Source of the DNA: Tenacibaculum adriaticum
GTDB taxonomy: Bacteria; Bacteroidota; Bacteroidia; Flavobacteriales; Flavobacteriaceae
Assembly (NCBI RefSeq): GCF_008124875.1
Contig: NZ_VNIA01000002.1
Coordinates: forward strand, 186,001 to 250,000
Length of the DNA: 64,000 nucleotides
Direction of reading: 5' to 3'
Shown: piece by piece, positions 8,882 to 16,917 of the stretch
Position numbering within the stretch: the stretch's first letter is position 1
Layout of the letters: each line of letters starts with the position of its first letter
Made by a program: the position numbers and the translations under genes
The notes under the pieces: model-generated
Told to the model about the DNA's origin: nothing
Database searches by the model: none
Seen by the model: only the letters and a program-made list of their open reading frames with translations

Positions 8882-9718
8882 ATGAAAAACATTTTAATTC
8901 CATATGATTTTTCTGAAACAGCAATAAACGCTTTAAATTACACAAAAAAACTGTTCGAAAACCATAGGGCTAATATATATGTATTAGGAGTATATATAAG
9001 TACACCTTCAGAAATTTTAAATACAGAATATAATGATAGATGGTTTAATGAAATAGATGATTCTATTGAAGATGAATTAAATTATCTTATAGAAGTTTTA
9101 AATAATAATAAAGAAAGTAACCTTAATTTTTCAGCGATTGTTAAATCTGAATCTATAATAAATGCAATAAAATCAGCAATAAAAGAAAAACAAATAGATT
9201 TAGTTGTAACAGGAACCAAAGGAGCTCATAGTTTGGTAGAAACATTTATAGGAACTAATACTATAAATATGATTAACCATATTAATGAATGCTCAATACT
9301 TGTGGTACCAACTAATTACAAATACAAATCTTTACATCAAATTGTATTTTCAACGAATTATAAAAGACCCTTTAATTTAAAAGAGTTAAAAACGTTAATT
9401 GAGTTAAGTATTATTAAAGGTTGTTCTATAGAAGTAGTTAATTTGTCTGTAGAAGATTTTTTTACGGATAATCAAAGAAAGAATAAAGTTAAATTAAGAG
9501 AATTATTTCAAGATCTGAATGTTGATTATAAAAAAATAGATTGGCAAGATTCTGAAACAAAAACTTTAGAAAATCATATTGAAGAAATAGAAAGTGAATT
9601 GTTGGTATTAATTAATCATAAGCACAATTTTTTTAATAGGCTTATAGAAGAAAATGTTATTAAAAAATCAGCTTTCCACAGTAAAATACCTTTGTTAATT
9701 TTACCAGAACAAGAATAA
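8882..9718 (+). CDS. Universal stress protein, tandem UspA domains
   Basis: A 278-residue protein with two Usp domains. The first (1-145) is complete, starting NILIPYDFSETAINAL and ending with the nucleotide-binding loop VTGTKGAHSLVETFIGTNT and SILVVPT. The second (about 150-278) keeps the beginning (HQIVFSTNYKRP) and end (IPLLILPE), but the GxxGxG(S/T) loop is replaced by INHKHNFFNRLIEEN, so only the first half should bind ATP. Tandem Usp proteins of this length are common in Bacteroidota and respond to starvation or redox stress. Monocistronic with its own -7 box and terminator. Confidence 0.9.
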   Translation: MKNILIPYDFSETAINALNYTKKLFENHRANIYVLGVYISTPSEILNTEYNDRWFNEIDDSIEDELNYLIEVLNNNKESNLNFSAIVKSESIINAIKSAIKEKQIDLVVTGTKGAHSLVETFIGTNTINMINHINECSILVVPTNYKYKSLHQIVFSTNYKRPFNLKELKTLIELSIIKGCSIEVVNLSVEDFFTDNQRKNKVKLRELFQDLNVDYKKIDWQDSETKTLENHIEEIESELLVLINHKHNFFNRLIEENVIKKSAFHSKIPLLILPEQE

Positions 9719-9724
9719 GAATAA

Positions 9725-9752
9725 AAAAAGGCTGTGATTTCACAGCCTTTTT
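9725..9752. terminator. Bidirectional terminator
   Basis: A 13-bp perfect stem (AAAAAGGCTGTGA with TCACAGCCTTTTT) and 2-nt loop between the convergent stops at 9718 and 9756, with A and T runs on either side. Confidence 0.88.
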
Positions 9753-9755
9753 GCG

Positions 9756-10181
9756 TTATAAAACGTTTAAAACAGACTTATACTCATCAAAATCTATATT
9801 AGCACTAAATAATTTAACAGATTTTGCTATTAGGGTTTTTGCCGTTTCTTCAGGATATCCTAATTGAATGGCATATCTTAAAATCAATTTTGTTTCAGTT
9901 TCATCAATTTTATGATCAGAATAAATTGTTTTAAACAAATCTAGAAGACGTTCTAATCTATTATCTGATATGTTCTGAGGTACAATTGGATATTTTTTAG
10001 GATTTTTAATGATATCATCATACTCAGCAGGAGTAATGTCAAGTTTTTTTACAAACCTATCAATTAACTTTTGCTCATTCTCATTTATTTGCCCGTCTAT
10101 AGTTGCAATACTAACAATAGCCGAAAAGTGGGCTACATTATTTCTGTGTTTACTAGATTCGTATAAGTCTACAATACTCAT
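9756..10181 (-). CDS. TerB family protein
   Basis: A 141-residue all-helical protein. IVSIATIDGQINENEQKLI (about 22-42) and DLFKTIYSDHKIDETETKLI form the two repeated acidic helix pairs typical of the TerB fold. The family is associated with tellurite or metal stress and membrane-linked signalling, without a known reaction. It lies 7 bp downstream of the small exported protein gene (minus strand) and probably shares its transcript. Clearer TerB than the 8436-8822 protein. Confidence 0.75.
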   Translation of the reverse strand: MSIVDLYESSKHRNNVAHFSAIVSIATIDGQINENEQKLIDRFVKKLDITPAEYDDIIKNPKKYPIVPQNISDNRLERLLDLFKTIYSDHKIDETETKLILRYAIQLGYPEETAKTLIAKSVKLFSANIDFDEYKSVLNVL

Positions 10182-10188
10182 TTTAAAA

Positions 10189-10512
10189 TTATATTTTTTT
10201 AATAGCCATTAACACAAAGGTAGGGTCGCTATCTTCATCATTAGGCGCTTGTGTTTTATAAGTTAATTCAAATTCTTCTCCTATCAATTCATCTGACTTT
10301 AGATCATATTTTTTTAACAAATCACTAGAAATTGTTTCAAAAATAATAGTTTCATTTTCATCGTCATCATTAGTAAAAGAGAAAGAGAACCCATCTTCAT
10401 CAAAACCATCAAAAGTTGCTTCAATAGTTATAGGGTCATTTTGTATCGTTTCTTTTTTTGTTGTAAAACTAACAAATGTAAGTAGTAAAAATAATTGCAA
10501 AATTGTTTTCAT
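10189..10512 (-). CDS. Small exported acidic protein, paralogue of the 16078-16338 gene product
   Basis: A 107-residue protein with a signal-peptide-like N terminus (KTILQLFLLLTFVSFTT) without a lipobox Cys. The mature part is acidic (DDDENETIIFE). The segment KKYDLKSDELIGEEFELTYK followed by an acidic loop and FVLMAIKKI aligns with LAEFDLKSNSLKSKAFEITYK and FIVFKIDKLIL of the cytoplasmic 86-residue protein at 16078-16338. The two therefore look like one small beta-rich fold, here exported. Function unknown. Upstream of the TerB gene on the same strand. Confidence 0.7.
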   Translation of the reverse strand: MKTILQLFLLLTFVSFTTKKETIQNDPITIEATFDGFDEDGFSFSFTNDDDENETIIFETISSDLLKKYDLKSDELIGEEFELTYKTQAPNDEDSDPTFVLMAIKKI

Positions 10513-10584
10513 TTTTTTAATAGTATAAAAATTAATAATAAATTTTTATTGGATTTTAACCACAACAAGTCCAATTTTCTTTTA

Positions 10585-10609
10585 GTAAATCTATGCCTAA
10601 TAGATTTAC
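10585..10609. repeat. Inverted repeat of unknown role
   Basis: A 10-bp perfect stem (GTAAATCTAT with ATAGATTTAC) and 5-nt loop, between divergent genes (10512 minus and 10746 plus). There is no T run on either side, so it is not a typical terminator; an operator or RNA element is possible. Nothing else is seen in 10513-10745 except A/T-rich sequence. Confidence 0.35.
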
Positions 10610-10745
10610 CCGTGGAATTAAAAAAATGTTTTACATAAGCACTAATTTGACTAGGATAAAAGTACATATTTTTTTAATATGTAATAAAAAAAATAATAAT
10701 AATTAAAAGTTTTTAATATTAAATTTGCTGTAAAAATAAATTAAA

Positions 10746-11252
10746 ATGGTAGGTATTTTTACAAACAAATACACTTTTATTATTTACTTATTGATAAGTT
10801 TAATAATAGCAATTAATATAACTAAAAAACTAACAAAGTCGTATATTATTAAAAATGCTATAGAGCCACATAGAAGAAAATTAATATTAAAGATTAGTTA
10901 CTTTATTTATTATACTATTTTTCTGTTTTCTTTGCCAATAACATTGGGTATTAATTTAGAAGAAGTGGCTGTTTTTGCTTCTTCTGTTTTAGCTGTTTTA
11001 GGTGTTGGTTTTTTTGCACAATGGTCTATACTGTCTAACTTAACGGCTAGTATCATTTTATTTTTTTATCATCCTATGCGTATAGGTGACACTATTAGAA
11101 TTATTGATAAAGATTATGACTTAACAGGAAAAATAAAAAATATTACAGGTTTTTATGTGCTTTTACATGTTTCTGAAGGAAATAGAGACATTACAATCCC
11201 TAATACAGTTATATTATATAAAGGGATTGAATTAATTAAAGAAGAAAAATAA
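10746..11252 (+). CDS. Short MscS-type mechanosensitive channel
   Basis: A 168-residue membrane protein. An N-terminal helix and a second TM (about 45-65) precede the MscS pore helix (VAVFASSVLAVLGVGFFAQW, about 72-92). The beta domain follows with the family's FFYHPMRIGDTIRI and GKIKNITGFYVLL. It ends after the beta domain (PNTVILYKGIEL) and lacks the alpha/beta C-terminal cage of E. coli MscS. Such short forms exist in Flavobacteriia, so it is probably a complete gene. It should gate on membrane tension; not obviously in an operon. Confidence 0.85.
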   Translation: MVGIFTNKYTFIIYLLISLIIAINITKKLTKSYIIKNAIEPHRRKLILKISYFIYYTIFLFSLPITLGINLEEVAVFASSVLAVLGVGFFAQWSILSNLTASIILFFYHPMRIGDTIRIIDKDYDLTGKIKNITGFYVLLHVSEGNRDITIPNTVILYKGIELIKEEK

Positions 11253-11406
11253 AATAAACATCTGTTTATCAAATATTTGTATCTTTATTTTTTTTATTAA
11301 AAAAAAACATAAAAAATAATTTATTTTAAAAAATAGTTTACATTTACCACATCTTATTATGTAAGTTAAATGTTTCGTTTTACTTATTTCGTAAATAATT
11401 TTTGCA

Positions 11407-11516
11407 GGAAGATGGGAAATTATTTAGTGTTTAAGAAACACAACGAAAAAATTAAGGTTTCTTCCCTTTCTAATCTTTTTTATTCTTTACCACTGAATTT
11501 TTATAAACAGTGTGGT
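11407..11516 (+). ncRNA. Candidate structured leader RNA upstream of the polyamine operon
   Basis: The 421-bp space before the arginine decarboxylase holds no gene. A promoter-like TTTTTGCAGG ends near 11408, so a leader of about 265 nt is likely. Visible helices are GGAAGA (11407-11412) with TCTTCC (11460-11465), enclosing GTGTTT-AAG-AAACAC (11427-11441), and CACTG (11491-11495) with CAGTG (11508-11512), extended by ACC/GGT. No terminator or leader peptide was found. It could be a polyamine-responsive element or a separate small RNA. The rest, 11253-11400 and 11520-11673, is A/T-rich with nothing recognised. Confidence 0.3.
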
Positions 11517-11673
11517 GATTGTTTGGCTTTAAGAGTCTGATATTATATTCATTTTATTTTCAACAAATAAACTATAGAGTAGTTTTGATTTTCTTACAGA
11601 TATATAAAAACAGCAGTAATTTGCATGAAGTTTTGAAATATTTGTGGTATATATAAATGCGATTAAATAAAAA

Positions 11674-13065
11674 ATGAATACTAAATACAAAGACTTAATA
11701 GAACAAACATTTGATTTTCCTCAAGAGGAATTTCGTACAGAAAACAATAATTTATTTTTTCATGATATAAATATGATGGAATTGGTAAAAGAATATGGAG
11801 CTCCATTGAAGTTTACCTATTTACCTAAAATATCTGAAAATATCACCAAAGCAAAAAAATGGTTTGCAAATGCAATAGAAAAACATAACTATAAAGGAAC
11901 CTATAATTATAGTTATTGTACTAAAAGTTCACATTTTAAATATGTGTTAGACGAAGCATTAAAGAATGATATTCATATAGAAACATCATCAGCTTTTGAC
12001 ATTGATATTGTAAAATCATTAAAAAAAGAAGGAAAGTTAAAAGACAATGCATTTGTTTTGTGTAATGGTTTTAAACGTGATCAATACATTGCAAATATTG
12101 TAAGTTTAATAGATGGAGGACATACAAACTGCATTCCTATAATAGATAATTATGAAGAACTTAATCTTCTTTTAGAGGAAACTAAAAGTAAGTTTAAAGT
12201 AGGAATTCGTATTGCTTCAGAAGAAGAGCCAAAATTTGAATTTTATACAAGTAGATTAGGTATTGGTTATAAAAATATAGTTTCTTTTTATGAGCGTGAA
12301 ATAGCTGAAAATCCTCAGGTTGAGCTTAAAATGTTGCACTTTTTTATTAATACAGGTATTAAAGATAATGCGTATTATTGGAACGAATTATCTAAATGTT
12401 TAAGTGTATATATAAAACTTAAAAAAGTATGCCCAACTTTAGATAGTTTAAACATTGGAGGCGGTTTTCCAATTAAAAATTCATTAGCTTTTGAATATGA
12501 TTATGAGTATATGATTGATGAAATCATAAGTCAAATCAAAGCGATTTGTGATAAAGAAGGAGTAGATGTTCCTAATATTTTTACTGAATTTGGAAGTTTC
12601 ACAGTAGGAGAGGCTGGAGGAGCAGTATACGAAGTTTTGTATCAAAAAAAGCAAAATGATCGTGAAAAGTGGAATATGATAAACTCATCTTTTATTACAA
12701 CGTTACCAGATTCTTGGGCAATAAATAAACGTTTTATAATGTTACCTATTAATAAATGGAATCATAGATATGAGCGTGTTTTATTAGGCGGATTAACATG
12801 TGATAGTGATGATTATTATAATTCAGAACAACACATAAACGCAATTTATTTACCAGTTTACGAAAAAGATAATCCTTTATATGTAGGGTTTTTTAATACA
12901 GGAGCCTATCAAGAAACTATAGGTGGTTTTGGAGGATTACAACACTGTTTAATTCCAACCCCAAAACACATTTTAATAGATAGAGACTCAGAAGGTAAGA
13001 TCATTACAAAACTATTTAAAGAACAACAAAAAAGCGAAGAATTTTTATCAATTCTTGGATATTAA
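11674..13065 (+). CDS. speA: Arginine decarboxylase (PLP fold type III, short form)
   Basis: A 463-residue decarboxylase that should convert arginine to agmatine, the first step of putrescine synthesis. The fold-III (alanine racemase-like) barrel carries the PLP lysine in YSYCTKSSHF (about residues 88-97), the glycine loop LNIGGGFPIKN, the phosphate-binding TEFGSFTVGEAGG, and the catalytic Cys region GGLTCDSDDYYN near 370. It is shorter than E. coli SpeA (about 660) but typical for Bacteroidota. The assignment as arginine rather than ornithine or diaminopimelate decarboxylase rests mainly on the agmatinase 18 bp downstream. Confidence 0.85.
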   Translation: MNTKYKDLIEQTFDFPQEEFRTENNNLFFHDINMMELVKEYGAPLKFTYLPKISENITKAKKWFANAIEKHNYKGTYNYSYCTKSSHFKYVLDEALKNDIHIETSSAFDIDIVKSLKKEGKLKDNAFVLCNGFKRDQYIANIVSLIDGGHTNCIPIIDNYEELNLLLEETKSKFKVGIRIASEEEPKFEFYTSRLGIGYKNIVSFYEREIAENPQVELKMLHFFINTGIKDNAYYWNELSKCLSVYIKLKKVCPTLDSLNIGGGFPIKNSLAFEYDYEYMIDEIISQIKAICDKEGVDVPNIFTEFGSFTVGEAGGAVYEVLYQKKQNDREKWNMINSSFITTLPDSWAINKRFIMLPINKWNHRYERVLLGGLTCDSDDYYNSEQHINAIYLPVYEKDNPLYVGFFNTGAYQETIGGFGGLQHCLIPTPKHILIDRDSEGKIITKLFKEQQKSEEFLSILGY

Positions 13066-13083
13066 AAAGAATAAAAACAAAAA

Positions 13084-14025
13084 ATGAAAAATAGAAATTA
13101 CGCAGGTATACCTGATAGTAACGCGAAATTAGAAAACGCAAACATTGTATTAATTCCAGTTCCTTATGACGGAACTAGTACATGGCAAAAAGGAGCAGAT
13201 AAAGGTCCTGAAGCATTTTTAAACGCTTCAGAAAACATGGAGCTTTATGATATTGAAACAGATAGTGAAGTTTATAAAGAAGGTGTTTATTTAGCAGAAG
13301 CAATTACAGAAAACTCATCTCCAGAAGCAATGGTAGATGCAGTACATGCTGCTACAAAAAAATATATTAATAAAAAGAAATTTGTAACTATTGTTGGAGG
13401 AGAACATTCTGTATCTATAGGTACTATTCGTGCTTTTGATGAATGTTTTAATAATGTTACTGTATTACATATTGATGCGCATGCAGATTTACGTAAAGAA
13501 TACGAAGGTTCTAGTTGTAATCATGCTTGTGCTGTTTATGAAGCTAGTCAAAACATGAATTTAGTTCAAGTGGGGATTCGTAGTATGGATATTTCTGAGA
13601 AAAGTGTAATGAACTTAGATAAAGTATTCTTTGCACACGATATGGCTGTTAACGAATACTGGATGGATGATGTTTTAGATCAATTAACAGGGAATGTTTT
13701 TATTACATTCGATTTAGATGCTTTAGATCCGTCTATTATGCCAAGTACAGGTACACCAGAACCAGGAGGATTATTTTATTACGAGACTTTAGAGTTTTTA
13801 AAGAAAGTATTTTCTGAAAGAAATGTAGTTGGTTTTGATATTGTTGAATTATGTCCGAATGAACAAGAAAAATCATCAGACTTTTTAGCAGCAAAATTAT
13901 ATTATAAAATGTTAAGTTATAAGTTTTCTTCTGATATGGAAGATGAAGAAGATTATGATGAAAAAGGAAGTTCAAATCATAATTCTGTTTCTAAATTTAA
14001 AGAAGAAATAGACGAAGAATACTAG
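13084..14025 (+). CDS. speB: Agmatinase
   Basis: A 313-residue ureohydrolase converting agmatine to putrescine and urea. The binuclear Mn site is visible: GGEHSVSIG, HIDAHADLRKEYEG with the following Asn-His, and FDLDALDPSIMPSTGTPEPGG. An extra acidic tail (MEDEEDYDEKG and onward, about 25 residues) follows the domain. Second gene of the polyamine operon; its stop is 2 bp before the RMD1-family gene. Confidence 0.93.
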   Translation: MKNRNYAGIPDSNAKLENANIVLIPVPYDGTSTWQKGADKGPEAFLNASENMELYDIETDSEVYKEGVYLAEAITENSSPEAMVDAVHAATKKYINKKKFVTIVGGEHSVSIGTIRAFDECFNNVTVLHIDAHADLRKEYEGSSCNHACAVYEASQNMNLVQVGIRSMDISEKSVMNLDKVFFAHDMAVNEYWMDDVLDQLTGNVFITFDLDALDPSIMPSTGTPEPGGLFYYETLEFLKKVFSERNVVGFDIVELCPNEQEKSSDFLAAKLYYKMLSYKFSSDMEDEEDYDEKGSSNHNSVSKFKEEIDEEY

Positions 14026-14027
14026 AG

Positions 14028-14801
14028 ATGAGTATTAAGGCGAAAGCGTATCATCTCGAAAGGAGGATTTCGCTAAGTGTATTTCGTAATAATTTTAGTA
14101 GCTATAAGTTAGTAAAAAGAGAGCATTCATATTTATTATATAAAATTGATGTTAATTCTTACCTATACTTAAAAGATTACGGAAGTTTAGTTTTTATTAA
14201 TTGTGAACAAGATTTTATTAATACTGTATTAGGTAATTTAATTAACGAAAAAAAAATAATTAAAAATTTACCTTCAGAAGAATATGAAATCGTTTTTGAT
14301 GATAAAATTGAAGTAGATTTTGAACGTATTCAAATTACAGAATTAAATGATAATGTAGCACATATTATTATGCTAAATTTATCACAGTCAGTTGCCTTAA
14401 TGAATTATGTTAATAAGACGTCTGATTTGCATGATAAAACGTTAGTGTATTCAAAACAACTAGAAAGAACGGGTAGTTTTAAGCTCTCTAAAGTACAAAT
14501 GAGAAAGTTTATTGGTAAAACAATGAACCTGAAAAATAACATCGCCGAAAATTTATTTGTCTTTGATTCGCCTGATTTAGCATGGAACAATAAAGATTTA
14601 TCAACGTTAGACTATAAATTAAAAGACGAATTGGATGTGGTAAAACGACACCAAGGAATTGAAAATAGTTTAAACGTAATAAAAGAAAATTTAGATTTAT
14701 TTAACGACATATTACAACACAGGTACAGTAGCATGTTAGAATGGATTATTATCATTTTAATCCTCTTTGAAATTGTACAAGTTATTATAGAAAAAATATA
14801 A
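14028..14801 (+). CDS. RMD1/YagE (DUF155) family membrane-anchored protein
   Basis: A 257-residue protein with a soluble N domain and one C-terminal membrane helix (LEWIIIILILFEIVQVII, about 238-255). DUF155 features are the IMLNLSQSVAL segment, the helix around FIGKTMNLKNNIAENLFVFDSPDLAW, and RHQGIENSLNVIKENLDLFNDILQHRYS before the TM. The family includes yeast RMD1 and mitochondrial RMND1; its bacterial role is unknown. Its place between speB and a deoxyhypusine-synthase-like gene, with gaps of 2 bp, implies a role tied to polyamines or the membrane translation machinery they support. Family assignment is fairly sure. Confidence 0.75.
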   Translation: MSIKAKAYHLERRISLSVFRNNFSSYKLVKREHSYLLYKIDVNSYLYLKDYGSLVFINCEQDFINTVLGNLINEKKIIKNLPSEEYEIVFDDKIEVDFERIQITELNDNVAHIIMLNLSQSVALMNYVNKTSDLHDKTLVYSKQLERTGSFKLSKVQMRKFIGKTMNLKNNIAENLFVFDSPDLAWNNKDLSTLDYKLKDELDVVKRHQGIENSLNVIKENLDLFNDILQHRYSSMLEWIIIILILFEIVQVIIEKI

Positions 14802-14803
14802 AA

Positions 14804-15772
14804 ATGAACAAACCAATTACCAATTTTATAGAAAAATATTTTTTGCATTTTAATGCTGCAGCATTAGTAGATGCCGCAAAAGGATACGAAGCACAATTAG
14901 AGCAAGGATCTAAAATGCTAGTGTCTTTAGCAGGGGCAATGAGTACTGCTGAATTAGGAAAGATTTTTGCAGAAATGATTCGTCAAGATAAAGTACATAT
15001 TATATCATGTACGGGAGCTAACTTAGAAGAAGATGTAATGAATTTAGTAGCGCATTCTCATTACAAACGTGTACCTAATTATAGAGATTTAACACCTGCA
15101 GATGAATGGGAGTTATTATTAAAAGGTTTAAATAGAGTTACGGATACTTGTATTCCTGAAGAAGAAGCTTTTAGACGTTTACAAAAACACGTGGTTAAGA
15201 TTTGGAAAGATGCAGAAGATGAAGGAGAACGCTTTTTCCCTCATGAATTTATGTATAAATTATTATTGTCGGGTGTGTTAGAAGAATATTATGAAATTGA
15301 TATTAAAGATTCTTGGATGTATGCTGCTGCTCAAAAAAACTTACCAATGGTCGTTCCAGGGTGGGAAGATTCTACAATGGGTAATATTTTTGCTTCCTAT
15401 GTGTTAAAAGGAGAATTAAAAGCTTCTACAATGAAATCAGGTATTGAATACATGACATTCCTTGCAGATTGGTATACAGATAATTCTGAAAACGGAATTG
15501 GATTCTTTCAAATAGGAGGTGGAATTGCAGGTGATTTCCCTATTTGTGTAGTACCGATGTTGTATCAAGATATGGAAAGACAAGAAACTCCATTTTGGAA
15601 CTATTTCTGCCAAATTTCAGATTCAACGACCAGTTACGGATCTTATTCAGGAGCTGTGCCTAACGAAAAGATTACTTGGGGTAAATTAGATATTGATACC
15701 CCTAAATTTATTATAGAAAGTGACGCAACTATTGTTGCGCCATTAATTTTTGCTTATTTATTAGAAATGTAA
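14804..15772 (+). CDS. Deoxyhypusine synthase-like protein (probable homospermidine synthase)
   Basis: A 322-residue NAD-dependent DHS-fold enzyme. Bacteria lack hypusinated eIF5A, and bacterial homologues are known or proposed to join aminobutyl groups to polyamines, for example making homospermidine from putrescine. The NAD-binding region includes LVSLAGAMSTAELG and HIISCTGANLEEDV. The intermediate-forming Lys of DHS is kept in WGK (Lys about 294), and FFQIGGGIAGDFPI is conserved. Fourth gene of the polyamine operon, using putrescine from SpeB. The exact product cannot be fixed from sequence. Confidence 0.85.
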   Translation: MNKPITNFIEKYFLHFNAAALVDAAKGYEAQLEQGSKMLVSLAGAMSTAELGKIFAEMIRQDKVHIISCTGANLEEDVMNLVAHSHYKRVPNYRDLTPADEWELLLKGLNRVTDTCIPEEEAFRRLQKHVVKIWKDAEDEGERFFPHEFMYKLLLSGVLEEYYEIDIKDSWMYAAAQKNLPMVVPGWEDSTMGNIFASYVLKGELKASTMKSGIEYMTFLADWYTDNSENGIGFFQIGGGIAGDFPICVVPMLYQDMERQETPFWNYFCQISDSTTSYGSYSGAVPNEKITWGKLDIDTPKFIIESDATIVAPLIFAYLLEM

Positions 15773-15775
15773 GTT

Positions 15776-16066
15776 ATGAATCGAGTTATTGTAGAGTATT
15801 CTAAATTAACAACTGATATTTTAGATTTATTAGTTGAAAAATACCCAGATGGGTATGATTATGAAGATGTAATTTCCTTTAAAAATGGAAAAGGGGAAAC
15901 AATAAAAGCGGTAGAAGTAAGAACAGAAGATACTATTTATTTAGTGAAAATTAGTTCGAAACTAGAGCAAACAATGGAAGATTATTCTGAAGATGAAAGT
16001 TCTTTTGAAGATGATGATTTTAGTTTCTCAGATAATATTGAAGAAGACGAAGAAGACGATTTTTAA
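15776..16066 (+). CDS. Small protein with acidic tail, function unknown
   Basis: A 96-residue protein that starts 3 bp after the DHS-like gene. The first 60 residues form a short alpha/beta unit (DILDLLVEKYPDGYDYEDVI, then VEVRTEDTIYLVKI). The last 35 are almost only Asp, Glu, Ser and Phe. Such tails act as nucleic-acid mimics or partner-binding arms, but no family was recognised. Location suggests a polyamine operon accessory; the negative tail could bind polyamines (speculative). Confidence 0.75.
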   Translation: MNRVIVEYSKLTTDILDLLVEKYPDGYDYEDVISFKNGKGETIKAVEVRTEDTIYLVKISSKLEQTMEDYSEDESSFEDDDFSFSDNIEEDEEDDF

Positions 16067-16077
16067 TCTTTTTTATC

Positions 16078-16338
16078 ATGCCTTATTATAACGATCAACA
16101 ATTGGTTACAACTGTAGGTACATTTAAGGAATATGCCAATGGTTATTTTACATTTAAGTTAGAAAATGGAGATTTAATAGATTTCGAACAAATCAATAAA
16201 AATGTATTAGCAGAGTTTGATTTGAAGTCGAATTCTTTAAAATCAAAAGCCTTTGAAATTACTTATAAAGAAATTCTCGATGATACAGATGATGAAGACT
16301 TTATAGTATTTAAAATTGATAAACTTATTTTACTTTAA
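16078..16338 (+). CDS. Small cytoplasmic beta-rich protein, paralogue of the 10189-10512 gene product
   Basis: An 86-residue protein 11 bp after the acidic-tail gene and the last gene before a terminator. No signal peptide. TTVGTFKEYANGYFTFKLEN suggests a small beta barrel. The EFDLKSNSLKSKAFEITYK segment and acidic loop match the exported 107-residue protein of 10189-10512. Function unknown; part of the polyamine transcript by spacing. Confidence 0.75.
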   Translation: MPYYNDQQLVTTVGTFKEYANGYFTFKLENGDLIDFEQINKNVLAEFDLKSNSLKSKAFEITYKEILDDTDDEDFIVFKIDKLILL

Positions 16339-16342
16339 CATA

Positions 16343-16368
16343 AAAACCATTTCGAAAGAAATGGTTTT
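16343..16368 (+). terminator. Terminator of the polyamine operon
   Basis: An 11-bp perfect stem (AAAACCATTTC with GAAATGGTTTT) closed by a GAAA tetraloop and followed by a T run, 4 bp past the stop at 16338. Confidence 0.88.
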
Positions 16369-16415
16369 TTGTTGCCATATTACTGTATATTAATAAAACT
16401 TTAATTTAAATTAAG

Positions 16416-16829
16416 ATGAATTCAGCTTTTCACTTATCACTTCCTTGTAAAAATATTGTTACGACAGAGAAATTTTACTCGGATGAATTAGGGTTTGAAT
16501 TAGGACGAAAAACGACTGAATGGATAGATGTAAACTTATGTAACCATCAAATTACGTTTGTTTTAGTAGATAAATTTAAATTTGATTATCCTAATTATGA
16601 TTTTGATGAAGGAAATTTACCTTCATTTCATTTTGGAGTTATTTTAGATATTGATTCTTGGGAGGAGATGTATAATAGAATTAACTATTGGTCTTCCGAT
16701 ATAATAACTAAAAAAACATTTTTAAAAGGTAAGAGTGGAGAACATAGTTCTTTTTTTATCAAAGATCCTAATGGATATTTTATAGAATTTAAAAGTTTTA
16801 TAAAAGAGGATAATATGTTTCTTATGTAA
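16416..16829 (+). CDS. VOC/glyoxalase-bleomycin resistance family protein
   Basis: A 137-residue single-domain VOC protein. The first half has FHLSLPCKNIVTTEKFYSDELGFELG, and the second half has SFFIKDPNGYFIEFKSF with the usual C-terminal metal Glu. Putative metal ligands are His6, the His of FHFGVIL and Glu near 127. It is probably a lyase or dioxygenase-like enzyme; the substrate is unknown. Divided from the polyamine operon by a terminator and convergent with fahA. Confidence 0.8.
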   Translation: MNSAFHLSLPCKNIVTTEKFYSDELGFELGRKTTEWIDVNLCNHQITFVLVDKFKFDYPNYDFDEGNLPSFHFGVILDIDSWEEMYNRINYWSSDIITKKTFLKGKSGEHSSFFIKDPNGYFIEFKSFIKEDNMFLM

Positions 16830-16855
16830 AAAGAATATTTAAATAAAAACTAATT

Positions 16856-16905
16856 ACTTATAAACAAAAAAACATTTCTTTCGAAATGTTTTTTTGTTTA
16901 TAAGT
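16856..16905. terminator. Bidirectional terminator with 23-bp perfect stem
   Basis: Arms 16856-16878 and 16883-16905 are perfectly complementary, with a TTTC loop and A7/T7 stretches inside the stem. It separates the convergent genes ending at 16829 and 16918. Unusually long for a terminator of this window. Confidence 0.85.
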
Positions 16906-16917
16906 TGAATATAATCT

